DNA of 64,000 nucleotides from Pagrus major (Eukaryota; Chordata; Actinopteri; Spariformes; Sparidae): positions 21,087,306 to 21,151,305 of the forward strand of contig NC_133215.1 in the NCBI RefSeq assembly GCF_040436345.1, given 5' to 3'. A program made the translations under genes and the position numbers. Position 1 is the first letter of the stretch. Each line of letters opens with the position of its first letter. Shown here piece after piece: positions 63,204-64,000 of the stretch. The notes beneath the pieces are model-generated. The model was not told the origin of the DNA. It worked only from the letters and a program-made list of their open reading frames with translations, and ran no database searches.

Positions 63204-63760
63204 TTTCGCACAAGAAGTCGTAGAATATTTATAAATCTGATAGGATACACGCGAATTACACTTTCATTAGCAGCACTTCACCGCCTCATCATTGTCTATC
63301 CTAGCCGGTGGCTCCCAATAATCAACCTGCCTCCAGTCCAGTCTGAGTGGATCACAGTCAAGCTGGCCAGGAGAAGATACCGCGCTTCCGGCCAATATTT
63401 CAAAATAAAATGTGTTTGCTTGCTTTTTAGTGTCATATCGAAGTTAAATCAAATCATGTATAAATTGTTTGTTTGAGGAGTTGATGATTATGGGGTAACG
63501 GGTTGTGTTTATGACCCCGTAGTTCATCAAAGGTGATTATTTAGAGTGTAATTTGAAAGCACAAACGCTGTATTTCCGGTCTCTCTGCATGTTTCTGGGT
63601 GCTTCTCTTAATACATCAACGGGTTTGATAGAGGTGCGGGTGGAGAGGGCGTTTCCACAGCCTAAGCACCGCCCACAAGCTAACAGCTCCGTCTATGATT
63701 GGTTCCTGGTACATTAATCAAGCCTGTGATTGGAGGACGTGCTTACATGACAAGCGCAAT
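63204..63760 (-). promoter_or_regulatory. jpt1: jpt1 promoter region
   Basis: The sequence from 62750 to 63750 is richer in CpG than the rest of the window. Upstream of the start codon there is a GC box (CACCGCCC near 63667) and a CCAAT box on the gene's strand (GATTGG near 63697). There is no TATA box at a clear position. This is typical for a widely expressed gene. The transcription start is not known. Confidence 0.5.
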
Positions 63761-64000
63761 GAGGTTGACCCATAAACTATCTATCAGTTTTGTTCGTGTA
63801 TTCAAACAGCTACTGTTTATTTTAATCTTATTGAAGAACACATTATTCAGAGAGGATAGTAGTGTGAAAAAGAAAAAGGTTTTGAAAATGAATTAGAATG
63901 TGTGGAATAAAAGGTCGCTACATCTGGTTCTGCTTCATCAATTTGTTCATAATGAGTCCAACACTGTTATGAGTGCAATACAAGACCAGCGGACTGGTTT

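Noticed and set aside
1-64000. CRISPR arrays, bacterial operons, rRNA or tRNA genes
   Set aside because: Nothing of the kind was seen. The window is a vertebrate chromosome segment with introns, and no tRNA-like box pairs were noticed.

Overview
The window is vertebrate nuclear DNA, almost certainly from a percomorph-type teleost fish. Genes are split by GT-AG introns, base composition is AT-rich, and microsatellites and DNA-transposon debris (8-bp and TTAA target duplications, hAT-type tips) are abundant. All recognised genes read on the minus strand. The exon models below were built by eye from splice sites, exon phase and protein pattern. No database search was run.

Layout. (1) 0.9-3.4 kb: a CD7-like T-cell receptor gene with signal peptide, two nearly identical V-set exons, a membrane segment, and a tail with a YxxM motif like that of mammalian CD7. 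(2) 5.3-44.2 kb: a tandem array of V-set + C-set immunoglobulin membrane proteins in the B7/butyrophilin/CD200 style. Copy A (5.3-10.1 kb) and copy E (39.3-44.2 kb) look complete, with six coding exons and 315 and 316 codons. Copy B (17.1-21.3 kb) lost the normal acceptor of its membrane exon and has an early stop in its tail. Copy C/D (25.7-31.0 kb) is a fusion of two copies predicted to encode V-C-C-membrane. Duplicated spacers of 4-8 kb lie between the copies and carry 5' untranslated exons, transposons and repeats. (3) 52.0-63.2 kb: jpt1 (HN1), a single-copy gene whose ends match the family closely. One small internal exon was not found.

A perfect interferon-stimulated response element lies just upstream of the copy A 5' untranslated exon. 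The matching sites for copies B and D are decayed, and a different IRF-type GAAANNGAAA site lies by the candidate first exon of copy E. Human CD7 and JPT1 both map to 17q25, so the pairing here fits old synteny. Human CD7 also sits beside SECTM1, its interferon-inducible ligand, so an interferon-linked family of Ig surface proteins next to a fish CD7-like receptor is a sensible receptor-ligand hypothesis, though not shown by sequence.

Mobile DNA includes three hAT insertions with readable 8-bp duplications, a 2.9-kb TTAA-duplicating element whose empty site survives in the paralogous spacer, a 0.74-kb palindromic element, a nested pair at 52.4-54.7 kb, and two solo LTR fossils.
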